Below are positions 35,157 to 43,717 of a stretch of 64,000 bases of DNA, piece by piece. Every line of letters begins with the position of its first letter. The stretch's first letter is position 1. The notes beneath the pieces are model-generated. The model made no database searches, had not been told where the DNA came from, and saw only the letters and a program-made list of their open reading frames with translations. Source of the stretch: Enterosoma sp964427595 (GTDB lineage: Bacteria > Bacillota_I > Bacilli_A > RFN20 > CAG-288); NCBI GenBank assembly GCA_964427595.1, contig CAYRUQ010000004.1:10209-74208 (forward strand), in the 5' to 3' direction. Made by a program: the position numbers and the translations under genes.

Positions 35157-36291
35157 AAAAGTCTTATTAGGTCTCTCCGGAGGCGTCGATAGCGCAGTAT
35201 CTGCTTATCTTTTAAAGAAGGCTGGTTATGATGTCACCTGTTGTTTCATGCGAAACTGGGACTCGATCACAAACAACGACATCTTAGGAAATCCGACTTT
35301 AAGCGGTAGCAAATGCTCTCAAGAACTCGATTATGATGATGCAGTCGAGACTGCTTTTGAGCTTGATTTGCCGATCATTCGTAAGGACTTCATCGAAGAA
35401 TATTGGAATGATGTCTTCAAGGACTTTTTAGATACTTATAAGAAAGGATTTACACCTGATCCGGATGTCTTTTGTAACAAGTACATCAAGTTCGGTCATT
35501 TCTTGAAATTCGCTAGAACCCTAGGCTTTGATACTATCGCTATGGGACACTACGCTAAAAGGATTGATGAAAACGGAGAATCCCATCTTTATAAAGCCTA
35601 TGATTTAAACAAAGATCAGTCTTATTTCTTAGGACAGATTTCTCAAGAACAACTTTCACACGCTATTTTCCCCTTAGCCTCTATCACTAAAACAGAGGTG
35701 AGAAAGATCGCTGAAGAACTCTCTTTAGGAGTTAAAGATAAGAAAGATTCCACCGGTGTTTGTTTCATCGGTGAGAGAAACTTCAAGCAATTTTTAGCTA
35801 ACTATCTACCAGCACAAAAAGGACCCATCGTCGATATCGTCTCAAACAGAGAGATAGCTAGTCACGATGGTGTCCTTTACTACACTTGTGGGCAACATAG
35901 AGGACTTAATATCGGAGGAATCAAAGGATATTCACAAGATCCTTTCTTCGTCGTCGGAAAGGATGTGAAAACCAACACTTTATATGTCGCTCAAGAGAAG
36001 GATAACGATTATCGTTTCTCCTCTCGATGTTTGATTGAGAATCTCAATTGGATAGGAAATGATATGCCTGTTTTAGGTATGGAGTGCTCCTGTAAATTCC
36101 GTTATAGAGGCAAAGATATGAAGGTCAAGTTCACACCGAGACCGGGATTAACAAGCGCTTGGCTGACTTATGATAATTATTCTTATATCACCAAAGGTCA
36201 AATCGCTTGCCTTTATCAAGATTCAAGACTTTTAGGAAGCGGAGTCATCACGAAGACTTATAACGCTGATTTTGAAGAAATACCGTATTAA
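35149..36291 (+). CDS. mnmA: tRNA 2-thiouridylase MnmA
   Basis: MnmA thiolates U34 of tRNA-Lys, -Glu and -Gln. The 380-residue protein has the PP-loop GLSGGVDSA near residue 8, the first catalytic cysteine in DPDVFCNKYIKF and the second in STGVCFIGER, and the central and C-terminal barrel domains (DKDQSYFLGQ-type segment, TAWLTYD-like end). Length is normal. It is translationally coupled to dtd. Confidence 0.96.
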   Translation: MNEKVLLGLSGGVDSAVSAYLLKKAGYDVTCCFMRNWDSITNNDILGNPTLSGSKCSQELDYDDAVETAFELDLPIIRKDFIEEYWNDVFKDFLDTYKKGFTPDPDVFCNKYIKFGHFLKFARTLGFDTIAMGHYAKRIDENGESHLYKAYDLNKDQSYFLGQISQEQLSHAIFPLASITKTEVRKIAEELSLGVKDKKDSTGVCFIGERNFKQFLANYLPAQKGPIVDIVSNREIASHDGVLYYTCGQHRGLNIGGIKGYSQDPFFVVGKDVKTNTLYVAQEKDNDYRFSSRCLIENLNWIGNDMPVLGMECSCKFRYRGKDMKVKFTPRPGLTSAWLTYDNYSYITKGQIACLYQDSRLLGSGVITKTYNADFEEIPY

Positions 36292-36311
36292 AAAGTCTTG
36301 TCAGAGAATGT

Positions 36312-36352
36312 CATTTCCTTTAAAATGTTCCTTGGCATTTTTTAAAGAAATG
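36312..36352 (+). promoter_or_regulatory. Hairpin just before the rpsU ribosome-binding site
   Basis: CATTTCCTTTAAAATG and CATTTTTTAAAGAAATG form an imperfect, AU-rich stem with an 8-base loop. The right arm ends on the first G of GAGGTG, the rpsU Shine-Dalgarno. It may regulate rpsU translation or be a weak end signal for mnmA. Confidence 0.45.
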
Positions 36353-36364
36353 AGGTGATGAGAT

Positions 36365-36535
36365 TTGCCAAAGACAATCGTCAGAGATGGTGAGACTCTT
36401 GACGACGCCATGAAGAGATTCAAGCGTCAGGTCAACAAAGCTGGCACCATCGCAGACTACCGCAAGCACGATTTCTTCCTTAAGAAGGGTCTTAAGCGGA
36501 AACTCAAGTCTGAGAACGCTAGAAGAAAACACTGA
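36365..36535 (+). CDS. rpsU: Ribosomal protein bS21
   Basis: This 56-residue small-subunit protein helps 30S initiation at the mRNA exit channel. Starting at TTG it reads MPKTIVRDGETLDDAMKRF..., ending KSENARRKH, which matches bS21 throughout (KRFKRQVNKAG, RKHDFFLKKG). GAGGTG lies 7 bases before TTG 36365. A terminator follows 15 bases after the stop. The non-ATG start and short length make it easy to miss. Confidence 0.95.
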   Translation: MPKTIVRDGETLDDAMKRFKRQVNKAGTIADYRKHDFFLKKGLKRKLKSENARRKH

Positions 36536-36550
36536 GCGTTTTCTACACTG

Positions 36551-36574
36551 GGGAGGCTAAGCCTCTCTTTTTTT
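36551..36574 (+). terminator. rpsU terminator
   Basis: GGGAGGC / GCCTCTC with a TAA loop (one mismatch or wobble) followed by seven or more T. Confidence 0.85.
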
Positions 36575-36578
36575 GTTT

Positions 36579-37655
36579 TCAAAATTCAATCTCTTCTTCC
36601 GAGAGATTGATATCAGTGATGTTATCAGGAGTGATCTCTATTGGAAGAAGCTTCTTTAAAAGGACATTATCATTAAGAGAGACAGTGACTTGATATCCGT
36701 ATCCGTTATCGACAGCTTTGTTATATTCTTCGATGAAAGTGGAGAAGTTGAGCGTGCTTTCTGAAAAGACGATTTGATAAGTTTTATGAGATGCATACTG
36801 ATAAGTGAGCAGATTTCTAAAAGTGGCTGTTTCAAAGATATTATCTTCTTCAAGTGAGGGTAATGAGAGGAGATAATTATTAACATTTTCTTTCATGTCA
36901 GATAAGACGGAAGATGCGACAGTGTAGTCTTTTCCATTATATTTGAATTGTTGAGCATATATGCCAGTAGTCTGAATGCCAGAAAAAAGACTATCGAAAG
37001 AATAATCAGTCCCGCTGATATATTGAACATCTAATGAGAAGGGATCAGTAGGAGCTCTATCTCCAGAGCTACCGATTGAATAGACAGCGTGATTAGCATT
37101 GATTCTCATCGAACCATCAGGGACATAGCCATCACTTACTAAAGAGGCATTAGCAGCTTTGATCTCTCTTCTCTTGTAATTGAGTTTCAGACTAGCTTTG
37201 ACAGAGGGATCATTTTTAGCGCTGAGAGTGAAGATCATACCGGTACCAAACGGACCTGAACAATCAAAGGTTAATTTCTTATTTTCACCATCTAATTCAT
37301 AGGTGACATAATCGAGGATATTTTTGTCCTCATACCAAGTGTCTGACTCATAGTTGTCGTTACTTTCTTCATCCCAAAGTAAAGTGGTATTGAGATTGGT
37401 AGTATCAGCGTTATTAGGTGTCAAAGAGAAAGTGACTTCTTTTCTGATAGTACCATCAGAAAGGACGCTCTCTTTAACTTGACTGAAGTGGATGTTATGT
37501 AATTCCTCCACTTCAAAATTGTCGGTGGTGTTAGTGATGATGTTTCCAAAATCGAAATTGGTGAAACCATTTGTCATCACACCAACACCAGAGGTGATGA
37601 CGATACCACTTAAAAGGACCGACAGAAGAACCGTGATTTTATTTCTTTTAGTCAT
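36579..37655 (-). CDS. Secreted protein with Ig-like region, unknown
   Basis: This 358-residue protein has an N-terminal signal or anchor (MTKRNK, then a hydrophobic run to about residue 30). The rest is polar. Its first third resembles a bacterial Ig-like fold (VTFSLTPNNADTT, YELDGENKKLTFDCSG, FTLSAKNDPSVKASLKLNY), and no enzyme motif is seen. ATG 37655 has GAGGAG 5 bases upstream; the ATG 18 bases earlier lacks a site. It is convergent with rpsU and stands alone. No sortase motif or lipobox was seen, so it may be anchored by the uncleaved signal. Confidence 0.72.
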   Translation of the reverse strand: MTKRNKITVLLSVLLSGIVITSGVGVMTNGFTNFDFGNIITNTTDNFEVEELHNIHFSQVKESVLSDGTIRKEVTFSLTPNNADTTNLNTTLLWDEESNDNYESDTWYEDKNILDYVTYELDGENKKLTFDCSGPFGTGMIFTLSAKNDPSVKASLKLNYKRREIKAANASLVSDGYVPDGSMRINANHAVYSIGSSGDRAPTDPFSLDVQYISGTDYSFDSLFSGIQTTGIYAQQFKYNGKDYTVASSVLSDMKENVNNYLLSLPSLEEDNIFETATFRNLLTYQYASHKTYQIVFSESTLNFSTFIEEYNKAVDNGYGYQVTVSLNDNVLLKKLLPIEITPDNITDINLSEEEIEF

Positions 37656-37733
37656 GTTGACTCCTCTCCGCAAGCACGATCTTGCTTCAACTATAGTTGA
37701 GAGGAAATCAACTTTTTGTTCAAAAAATCTAAA

Positions 37734-39719
37734 TTAATCTTCAATTATAGGGAAGTCTTCACTGATTCTCTTGATCAGTTCATTCTCGGAGAAATGAAGG
37801 CTAGCGATAGCTTGATTAGCCGGGGCTGAAAGACCGAAAGTCTTTAACTGATAGACATGTTTAGCATATTTATAGAGATTATCAGAGCTAGCCATCTCGA
37901 TGAAAAGACGTTTCTCATACGGATTGTTTAAGACTTCTTCTTGATATTCTTTACTCTGTTTTTCAAAGAGCTCTAAACAGGGGATAGAGACGATTCTGAC
38001 ATCAAGTCCATCAGCTAATAATTCTTTTTGAATACGACAAGCGATGTCGACTTCTGAACCGGTGGCGATGATCGTCAAATCATTTTTCTCTTTCTCAGGA
38101 GAGATGACATATCCGCCTTTTAAAGAACCTTCAAAAGAAGCTTCTGGTTGTTCAGTCAAATTCTGTCTTGAGAGAATGATAGCGGTAGGATGATCAACGC
38201 TTGAGAAAGCGAAGTTATAAGCAGCAGCTGTCTCTGTTGCACAAGCAGGACGGAAGACGTAAGTGTTAGGGATGCTTCTTAACATCGAAAGTTGCTCGAT
38301 AGGTTGATGAGTAGGCCCGTCTTCACCGACAGCGATTGAATCATGGCTGAAGAGATAGATGGCAGGAAGTTTCTCCATCGCTGCCATTCTGATAGCTGGT
38401 TTCATATAATCGGCGAAGACTAAGAAACTACCGACATACATTCTGACACCTCTATGAAGTAAGATGCCGTTTTGAATACAACCCATCGCAAACTCACGGA
38501 TACCGAAGTTGATGTTATTGCCTCTTCTATTCTCAGGAGTGAAATCGGTAAAATTCTTGACTTTAGTCATGACGGAAGCGGCGACATCAGCGCTACCTCC
38601 TAATAAATCAGGAATCTCTTCGGCGACTAAATTGAGAAGAGCTTGACTATCAAGTCTCGTGGCGTTTTTACTGCCTTTTTCATAGATGGGACCATTTTGG
38701 AAGATATAGGTTCTAACATCATTAGAAATCATCCTTTCAAATTGTTCGTAAGCTTCAGGATGAGCTTTCTTATATTCGTTGACTTGTTTGTCATAGGAAG
38801 CGTGTTCTTCTTCTCCACGTTTGATGAAGGTGCGTTTGAAGATCTCGGTAGTCTCAGCTGGAATCTCAAAAGCTTCATAGTGGAAGTTGAGATTCTCTTT
38901 AGTCTTGATAACTTCTTCGGGAGAGAAGGCTTTACCATGCGATGCTGATTTACCTTCATAAGGAGATCCATAACCGATACGAGTGTGACAGATGATGATA
39001 GTAGGTTTTTCTTTAGCGGACTTCGCTAAGCTTATCGCTCTATCAATCTCAGCGATATCATTGCCGTCTTCTACTTCTAAGACATTCCAATTAGCAGAGA
39101 GGAATCTCCCTTTGGTATCTTCAGTTGATGAATTTGCTAACGGACCATCTAAAGTGCAGTCATTCTTGTCATAAAGAAGAATCAGACGAGAGAGCTTTTG
39201 ATGACCAGCAAAAGAGATAGCTTCTTGAGAGATGCCTTCTTGTAAACAACCATCGCCACATAAGACGAAAGTATAGTGATTAATCAGTTTTTCACCATCA
39301 GGATAAGTATGTCTTAAGTGTTCTTCAGCGACAGCCATACCGACAGCTTGGGCGATACCTTGCCCTAACGGACCAGCCGTCGCATCAACACCCGGGGTAT
39401 GTCCGTATTCAGGATGACCAGGTGTTAAAGAATCTAATTGTCTGAATTGTTTCAATTGCTCTAAAGGAATCTTATAGCCAGCTAAATGCAAGGTCGCATA
39501 AAGAAGAGAAGAGGCATGACCAGCCGAGAGGATGAAGCGGTCTCGATTGATCCAGTTAGGATCATTAGGGTCAGCAACTAAATGTCTAGTGAAGAGAGTA
39601 TAAATCAAAGGGGCACTTGACAAAGCGATGCCAGGATGGCCACTTTTAGCTTTAGAAATCATGTCAAGAGAAAGGGCACGAAGAGTATTAACGGCTAGAA
39701 TTTCCTTATCGAAAGTCAT
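37734..39719 (-). CDS. tkt: Transketolase
   Basis: Transketolase moves two-carbon units between sugar phosphates in the pentose phosphate pathway, using thiamine diphosphate. The 661-residue protein has the TPP motif (CGDGCLQEG ... N), the N-terminal SAGHASSLLYA, substrate-binding GHPEYGHTPGVDATAGPLGQG and the pyrimidine-domain E in NFGIREFAM. Length is typical. GGAGG precedes ATG 39719, and a TAAAAT -10 overlapping the end of the small-RNA terminator provides its own promoter. Confidence 0.97.
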   Translation of the reverse strand: MTFDKEILAVNTLRALSLDMISKAKSGHPGIALSSAPLIYTLFTRHLVADPNDPNWINRDRFILSAGHASSLLYATLHLAGYKIPLEQLKQFRQLDSLTPGHPEYGHTPGVDATAGPLGQGIAQAVGMAVAEEHLRHTYPDGEKLINHYTFVLCGDGCLQEGISQEAISFAGHQKLSRLILLYDKNDCTLDGPLANSSTEDTKGRFLSANWNVLEVEDGNDIAEIDRAISLAKSAKEKPTIIICHTRIGYGSPYEGKSASHGKAFSPEEVIKTKENLNFHYEAFEIPAETTEIFKRTFIKRGEEEHASYDKQVNEYKKAHPEAYEQFERMISNDVRTYIFQNGPIYEKGSKNATRLDSQALLNLVAEEIPDLLGGSADVAASVMTKVKNFTDFTPENRRGNNINFGIREFAMGCIQNGILLHRGVRMYVGSFLVFADYMKPAIRMAAMEKLPAIYLFSHDSIAVGEDGPTHQPIEQLSMLRSIPNTYVFRPACATETAAAYNFAFSSVDHPTAIILSRQNLTEQPEASFEGSLKGGYVISPEKEKNDLTIIATGSEVDIACRIQKELLADGLDVRIVSIPCLELFEKQSKEYQEEVLNNPYEKRLFIEMASSDNLYKYAKHVYQLKTFGLSAPANQAIASLHFSENELIKRISEDFPIIED

Positions 39720-39770
39720 ACTTAATCCTCCGGTGTTGTTGATAGAATTTTACCACAATAAGAAACAAAG

Positions 39771-39939
39771 AAAAAACGGACAGTCGCCTGTCCGCTTCCT
39801 GGATTTAAACATTTTCCCTTTATTTAAAAGAGGAGACCGCAGCGGGTGTATTGGGATTCCGAATGATTTCGGCGTTCAACGCAACACCGGCGATATAGGT
39901 CTCATAAATCTATGTGACGGAAACGCGCATCATCCAGGT
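39771..39939 (-). ncRNA. Independently transcribed structured small RNA (6S-like candidate)
   Basis: Minus-strand RNA of about 169 nt. The start is set by TATAAT (39946-39951) with TTGATA at 39970-39975; the end by the hairpin CGGACAG/CTGTCCG and six T. The 5' end ACCUGGAU pairs with AUCCAGG at nt 136-142, closing the molecule. Inside, GUUUCC (16-21) can pair with GGGAAA (122-127), GAGACC (37-42) with GGUCUC (102-107), CGGUGUUG with CAAUACACCCG, and CCGAA/UUCGG makes an apical hairpin. A long irregular hairpin with paired ends resembles 6S RNA, though it is shorter than usual; I cannot confirm the family. No open frame of note is present. Confidence 0.6.
39777..39794 (-). terminator. Terminator of the small RNA
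   Basis: On the minus strand, CGGACAG, loop GCGA, CTGTCCG, then TTTTTT (39771-39776). It does not share bases with the closing stem of the RNA. Confidence 0.9.
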
Positions 39940-39945
39940 AATTTC

Positions 39946-39975
39946 ATTATAGTGACATTTAGACTCAGCTATCAA
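39946..39975 (-). promoter_or_regulatory. Promoter of the small RNA
   Basis: TTGATA, 18 bp spacer, TATAAT on the minus strand. The -35 lies inside the 3' end of trmL. Confidence 0.75.
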
Positions 39976-40474
39976 GAAAGTTCTTGCCTTTGATCGACTC
40001 GTAAATGGATAAACCAGAGAAATTCTGCTGTCTTCGCACTTCACTTAAAACGATTGAAACACTATCAGATAAGTTTAAAGAACGAGCGTTGGCCATCATC
40101 GGAATTCTGATAGTCTTATCAAGATGTTTCTTTAAAACTTCTTTAGGAATACCAGTAGATTCTCTACCGAACATAAAGCAATAATTCCTAGTGACATCTG
40201 AGTAATCTAAATTGGTGTAGACCTGTTTTGAATAGCGAGTCACAAAGTAAGTATCATAGCTTTCATATTTTTTGAAAAAAGCATCTAAATCATCGAGCAG
40301 TTCGATATCAAAACCGATGGCATAATCCATGCCGGCTCTCTTTAAAGATTTCTCATCAAGAGAGAAAGTGATCGGTTTGATGATGGTCAACTTGGCATTT
40401 AAAGCCATCGCTGTACGGATGATGTTTCCAGTATTAGCCGGCTTTTCCGGTTGAAAAAGGACGATTCTGATCAT
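39965..40474 (-). CDS. trmL: tRNA (cytidine(34)-2'-O)-methyltransferase
   Basis: TrmL methylates the wobble ribose of tRNA-Leu isoacceptors using SAM. The 169-residue SPOUT protein has the expected N-terminus (IVLFQPEKPANTGNIIRTAMAL), the middle FMFGRESTGIPKEVL and the C-terminal knot IPMMANARSLNLSDSVSIVLSE. Length is normal (about 155-170). It overlaps pepP by 4 bases, closing the proS-pepP-trmL operon. Confidence 0.96.
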   Translation of the reverse strand: MIRIVLFQPEKPANTGNIIRTAMALNAKLTIIKPITFSLDEKSLKRAGMDYAIGFDIELLDDLDAFFKKYESYDTYFVTRYSKQVYTNLDYSDVTRNYCFMFGRESTGIPKEVLKKHLDKTIRIPMMANARSLNLSDSVSIVLSEVRRQQNFSGLSIYESIKGKNFLDS

Positions 40475-42246
40475 CGATGGTAAGGCTCAGTTTGCTTGAA
40501 TAGATAGGCTTTTAACTCCTCATCCTGAATATGAGGAGTTAAGGTCTCTCTGACTAAGCTCATATAGTCATTAAGCCAATTTAATTCTTCATCATCTAAC
40601 AAAGAGACATCGATACCTTTTCTATCATAAGGACAGAAAGTGATCGTCTTAAAACGATAGAAACGACCATCTTCAGTCTCAAAAGCTTTCTCGACTAATA
40701 ATTCGTTCTCTAATCTGATTCCATACTTACCTGCTTTATACACACCAGGTTCAATAGTGATGATATGACCAGGGACTAAAGCAGCTTTATCATCTCTATC
40801 AGGGGAATCATAATAACGGAAACCGATAGGGCCTTCATGAACACAATTCATATAACCGACTCCATGACCGGTTCCACACTTATAATCCATGCCTTCTCTC
40901 CACATGATCTCTCTGGCAGCGATATCGATTGTGTGACCAGTACTTTTCTCAATGAAAATCTGTCTTGTTAAATTGATTTGAGATTTCAAAGTTAAAGTGT
41001 AATCTCGGATGATCTCTGCTGACGGATTCTTATTCACGAGGAAAGTTCTAGTGATATCAGTGGTGCCACCATAGTATTGACCACCTGAATCCACTAAAAG
41101 AAGCTGGTTATCTCTTGTTAATTTAGCGTGATTTTCTTTTGTAGGTGCATAATGCATCATCGCTGCATTAGCATCACAAGCGGCGATCGTTTCAAAAGAG
41201 AGATCATAGCAAAGCTCATTCTCTCTTCTAGTGTTATCGATGTATTCACTTAATGAGTATTCATCAAGTTCACCAGAATCGATATTATCGTCGATATACT
41301 TAGCCAGTTTTAAGACAGCGATTCCATCAAGGATATGAACATTGATCGTGTTTTTTATCTCAACTGGGCCTTTGATCGCTTTATCTATATAAGCAGGAGA
41401 AACTGCATAAACTTTCTTTCTTAAACAAGAAGCGATTCTCGCATTGGTCTTATCAGGATCGATGAGAGTGACGACATCTTCTCTCTCTTTTAAGAAGGGG
41501 ACGATATCTTCATAAGGATGAGTGATGATATCTGTCTCTTCAGCGAAATAATCAGGAAGTTTTTCTTGATTGATGAAGAGATGAAGTTTTCCATCTTCTT
41601 CAATATAAAGATAAGAGTAGAAGACGGGAGTGGCAGGTATATCTCCGCCACGATAACCTAAGACATAAGCGATATCATCTAAAGTGGTGATGATGATAGC
41701 TTTTGCTTGCTGATTAAAAACATAAGTTAAGATTTTATCGACTCTTTCTTTTCTAGTAGTAGAAAGAAGTTCTTGAGATACTCTCCAGAGAGGTTTATCA
41801 GGAAGAGCGGGTATATTTTCAACTAAAGAGAGATAAGAGACATGCTTGATAGGATGCTTATCATCAACATAAAACTTTCTTAGTTGTTTGACTGAAAACA
41901 ACGAAGCATCTAATCCTAACGGATAGAGATCATTCTGTTTTATAAAGTCACTTAAAGAAGGGATGCCAGGTTTACCATCTTCAACTAATTGACAGGAAGT
42001 GCCTACTAGTTCACCTTTAGCTTGAACCCAGTATCTACCATCGGTATAGATATAGCTAGCATCTTGAGTGACGAGAAGAGTACCATCGCTTCCTTTGAAA
42101 GAACAGAAATAATATCTAGGAGCTGAAAAAGTATCAGCACAATACTCAGACATATGAGGATCAGTGCTAGGGATGACATAAGCTTTGATGCCATCCTTTT
42201 TCATCTGCTCCTGTAATTTAGAAATTCTCTCATCAAATACGCTCAT
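40471..42246 (-). CDS. Xaa-Pro aminopeptidase (M24B)
   Basis: This cytoplasmic peptidase removes N-terminal residues before proline. The 591-residue, long-form protein has two creatinase-like N-terminal domains (1-310) and a pita-bread catalytic domain with metal ligands in LLVDSGGQYYGGTTDITR, GTGHGVGYM, IEPGVY and RLENELLV. GGAG lies 8 bases before ATG 42246. It is 13 bases downstream of proS and overlaps trmL, so a proline-related pairing is likely. Confidence 0.94.
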   Translation of the reverse strand: MSVFDERISKLQEQMKKDGIKAYVIPSTDPHMSEYCADTFSAPRYYFCSFKGSDGTLLVTQDASYIYTDGRYWVQAKGELVGTSCQLVEDGKPGIPSLSDFIKQNDLYPLGLDASLFSVKQLRKFYVDDKHPIKHVSYLSLVENIPALPDKPLWRVSQELLSTTRKERVDKILTYVFNQQAKAIIITTLDDIAYVLGYRGGDIPATPVFYSYLYIEEDGKLHLFINQEKLPDYFAEETDIITHPYEDIVPFLKEREDVVTLIDPDKTNARIASCLRKKVYAVSPAYIDKAIKGPVEIKNTINVHILDGIAVLKLAKYIDDNIDSGELDEYSLSEYIDNTRRENELCYDLSFETIAACDANAAMMHYAPTKENHAKLTRDNQLLLVDSGGQYYGGTTDITRTFLVNKNPSAEIIRDYTLTLKSQINLTRQIFIEKSTGHTIDIAAREIMWREGMDYKCGTGHGVGYMNCVHEGPIGFRYYDSPDRDDKAALVPGHIITIEPGVYKAGKYGIRLENELLVEKAFETEDGRFYRFKTITFCPYDRKGIDVSLLDDEELNWLNDYMSLVRETLTPHIQDEELKAYLFKQTEPYHR

Positions 42247-42259
42247 AATTCACTCCTTC

Positions 42260-43699
42260 TCAGTATGCTCTCGCATAATAAATGACATCTTCAGCTTTCT
42301 TTCCGGTGATCGGATCTGTATCAGCGAAAGGCATTTGATCAAAGGGGATGACACGAGGTGTAGCATTGAAAGCTTCTTTGATTTTCAATTCTTCTTCTCT
42401 ATCACCCGAAGACATCAGTTTGGCGAAACCTTTGCCATTAGTGACAACATCTCCTAACTCTTCAAAAGAGTGAACTTCAACGATGTGCTCATTGAGGAAT
42501 TTAAGAGCTTTGTTATACATGCCGTCGTGAATCAAATCTAATTGTTTGACGACTTCATCAGCGACAGTATCGAGTTTCACACTCAGAGAAGCACCATCAA
42601 ATCTTCTAGTTAAAGTTACGACATCGTTATCTAAATCCTTAGGGCCGATGGCTACTCTTAAAGGAACACCTTTCATCTCGTATTGAGAGAACTTCCAACC
42701 CGGATTCTTATCGGTCGTATCAAGGATGACTCTGACTTCTTTTTCTTTCAAAGCTGATTCTAACTTCTTGCATTCTTCCATGACGCTCTTATCAGCATCA
42801 GGTCTGATCGGGATGATGACGACTTGGGTAGGAGCGACTTTAGGAGGTAAGACGAGACCTTCGTCATCTCCGTGCACCATGATGAGAGCGCCTAAAAGTC
42901 TTGTTGAGAAACCCCAACTCGTGTAATGAGGATAACGATATTCATTGTTCTTATCAGCAAAGCGTATGTTATAAGCTTCAGAAAATCCAGTTCCTAAGTA
43001 GTGGCTTGTTCCACATTGAAGAGCTTGGCAATCAGGCATCAAAGCTTCGATTGTATAAGTATCACAAGCACCAGCGAATCTCTCACTAGCCGGTTTTCGA
43101 CCAGCGACGAAAGGAATGGCTAATAAATCTCTTCCTAACTCTGAATAAAGACGAAGGATCGTCAATGTGAAATCTCTTGCTTCATATTCGTCATAGTGAA
43201 GGGTGTGACCTTCTTGCCAGAGGAATTCAGAGCCTCTTAAGAAGGGACGAGTGGTCTTTTCCCAACGGACAACTGAACACCACTGATTATATTTGATAGG
43301 AAGATCATGATAAGAGTGAAGGATATCTTTAAAGTGATCACAAAAGAGAGTTTCACTGGTAGGCCTAACAACCATCGGTTCACTTAAAGTTTTATTTCCA
43401 CCCATAGTGACTACTGCACATTCAGGAGCGAAGCCTTGGACATGCTCTTTTTCTTTATTGAGCAAATTCATAGGAATCAAACTAGGAAGATAAACATTTC
43501 TGACTCCTAAAGCCTTGATTTTCTTATTGAAGTAATCTTGGATGCTTTCCCAAATAGCAAAGCCATCGGGACGATAGACGATGAATCCCTTAGTTTGAGC
43601 GTAGTCCATCAATTCTGCTTTCAAACAGACATCGGTGTACCACTGAGTCAGATTCTCTTCTTTAGATGTGATTGATGTGACTTTTTTGTTCGCTTTCAT
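42260..43699 (-). CDS. proS: Prolyl-tRNA synthetase (eukaryote/archaeal-type)
   Basis: This class II synthetase charges tRNA-Pro. At 479 residues and without the large editing insertion of bacterial-type ProRS, it is the short archaeal/eukaryotic-like form, common in Mollicutes and some Bacillota. Motif 2 (RPTSETLFCDHF ... RFLRGSEFLWQEGHTLH) and motif 3 (GFSTRLLGALIMVHGDDEGL) are clear, followed by the anticodon domain and a C-terminal zinc-less extension ending YYARAY. AAGGAG precedes ATG 43699. Confidence 0.95.
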   Translation of the reverse strand: MKANKKVTSITSKEENLTQWYTDVCLKAELMDYAQTKGFIVYRPDGFAIWESIQDYFNKKIKALGVRNVYLPSLIPMNLLNKEKEHVQGFAPECAVVTMGGNKTLSEPMVVRPTSETLFCDHFKDILHSYHDLPIKYNQWCSVVRWEKTTRPFLRGSEFLWQEGHTLHYDEYEARDFTLTILRLYSELGRDLLAIPFVAGRKPASERFAGACDTYTIEALMPDCQALQCGTSHYLGTGFSEAYNIRFADKNNEYRYPHYTSWGFSTRLLGALIMVHGDDEGLVLPPKVAPTQVVIIPIRPDADKSVMEECKKLESALKEKEVRVILDTTDKNPGWKFSQYEMKGVPLRVAIGPKDLDNDVVTLTRRFDGASLSVKLDTVADEVVKQLDLIHDGMYNKALKFLNEHIVEVHSFEELGDVVTNGKGFAKLMSSGDREEELKIKEAFNATPRVIPFDQMPFADTDPITGKKAEDVIYYARAY

Positions 43700-43717
43700 A
43701 TTGATGCTCCTTAATGA

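Noticed and set aside
39771..39939. Small RNA as T-box, TPP, SRP or tmRNA
   Set aside because: The T-box sequence, TPP core, SRP tetraloop helix and tmRNA tRNA-like ends are all absent.
39724..39993. Small plus-strand open frame across the tkt-trmL gap
   Set aside because: No ribosome-binding site, it runs antisense through trmL and the small RNA, and its composition looks non-coding.
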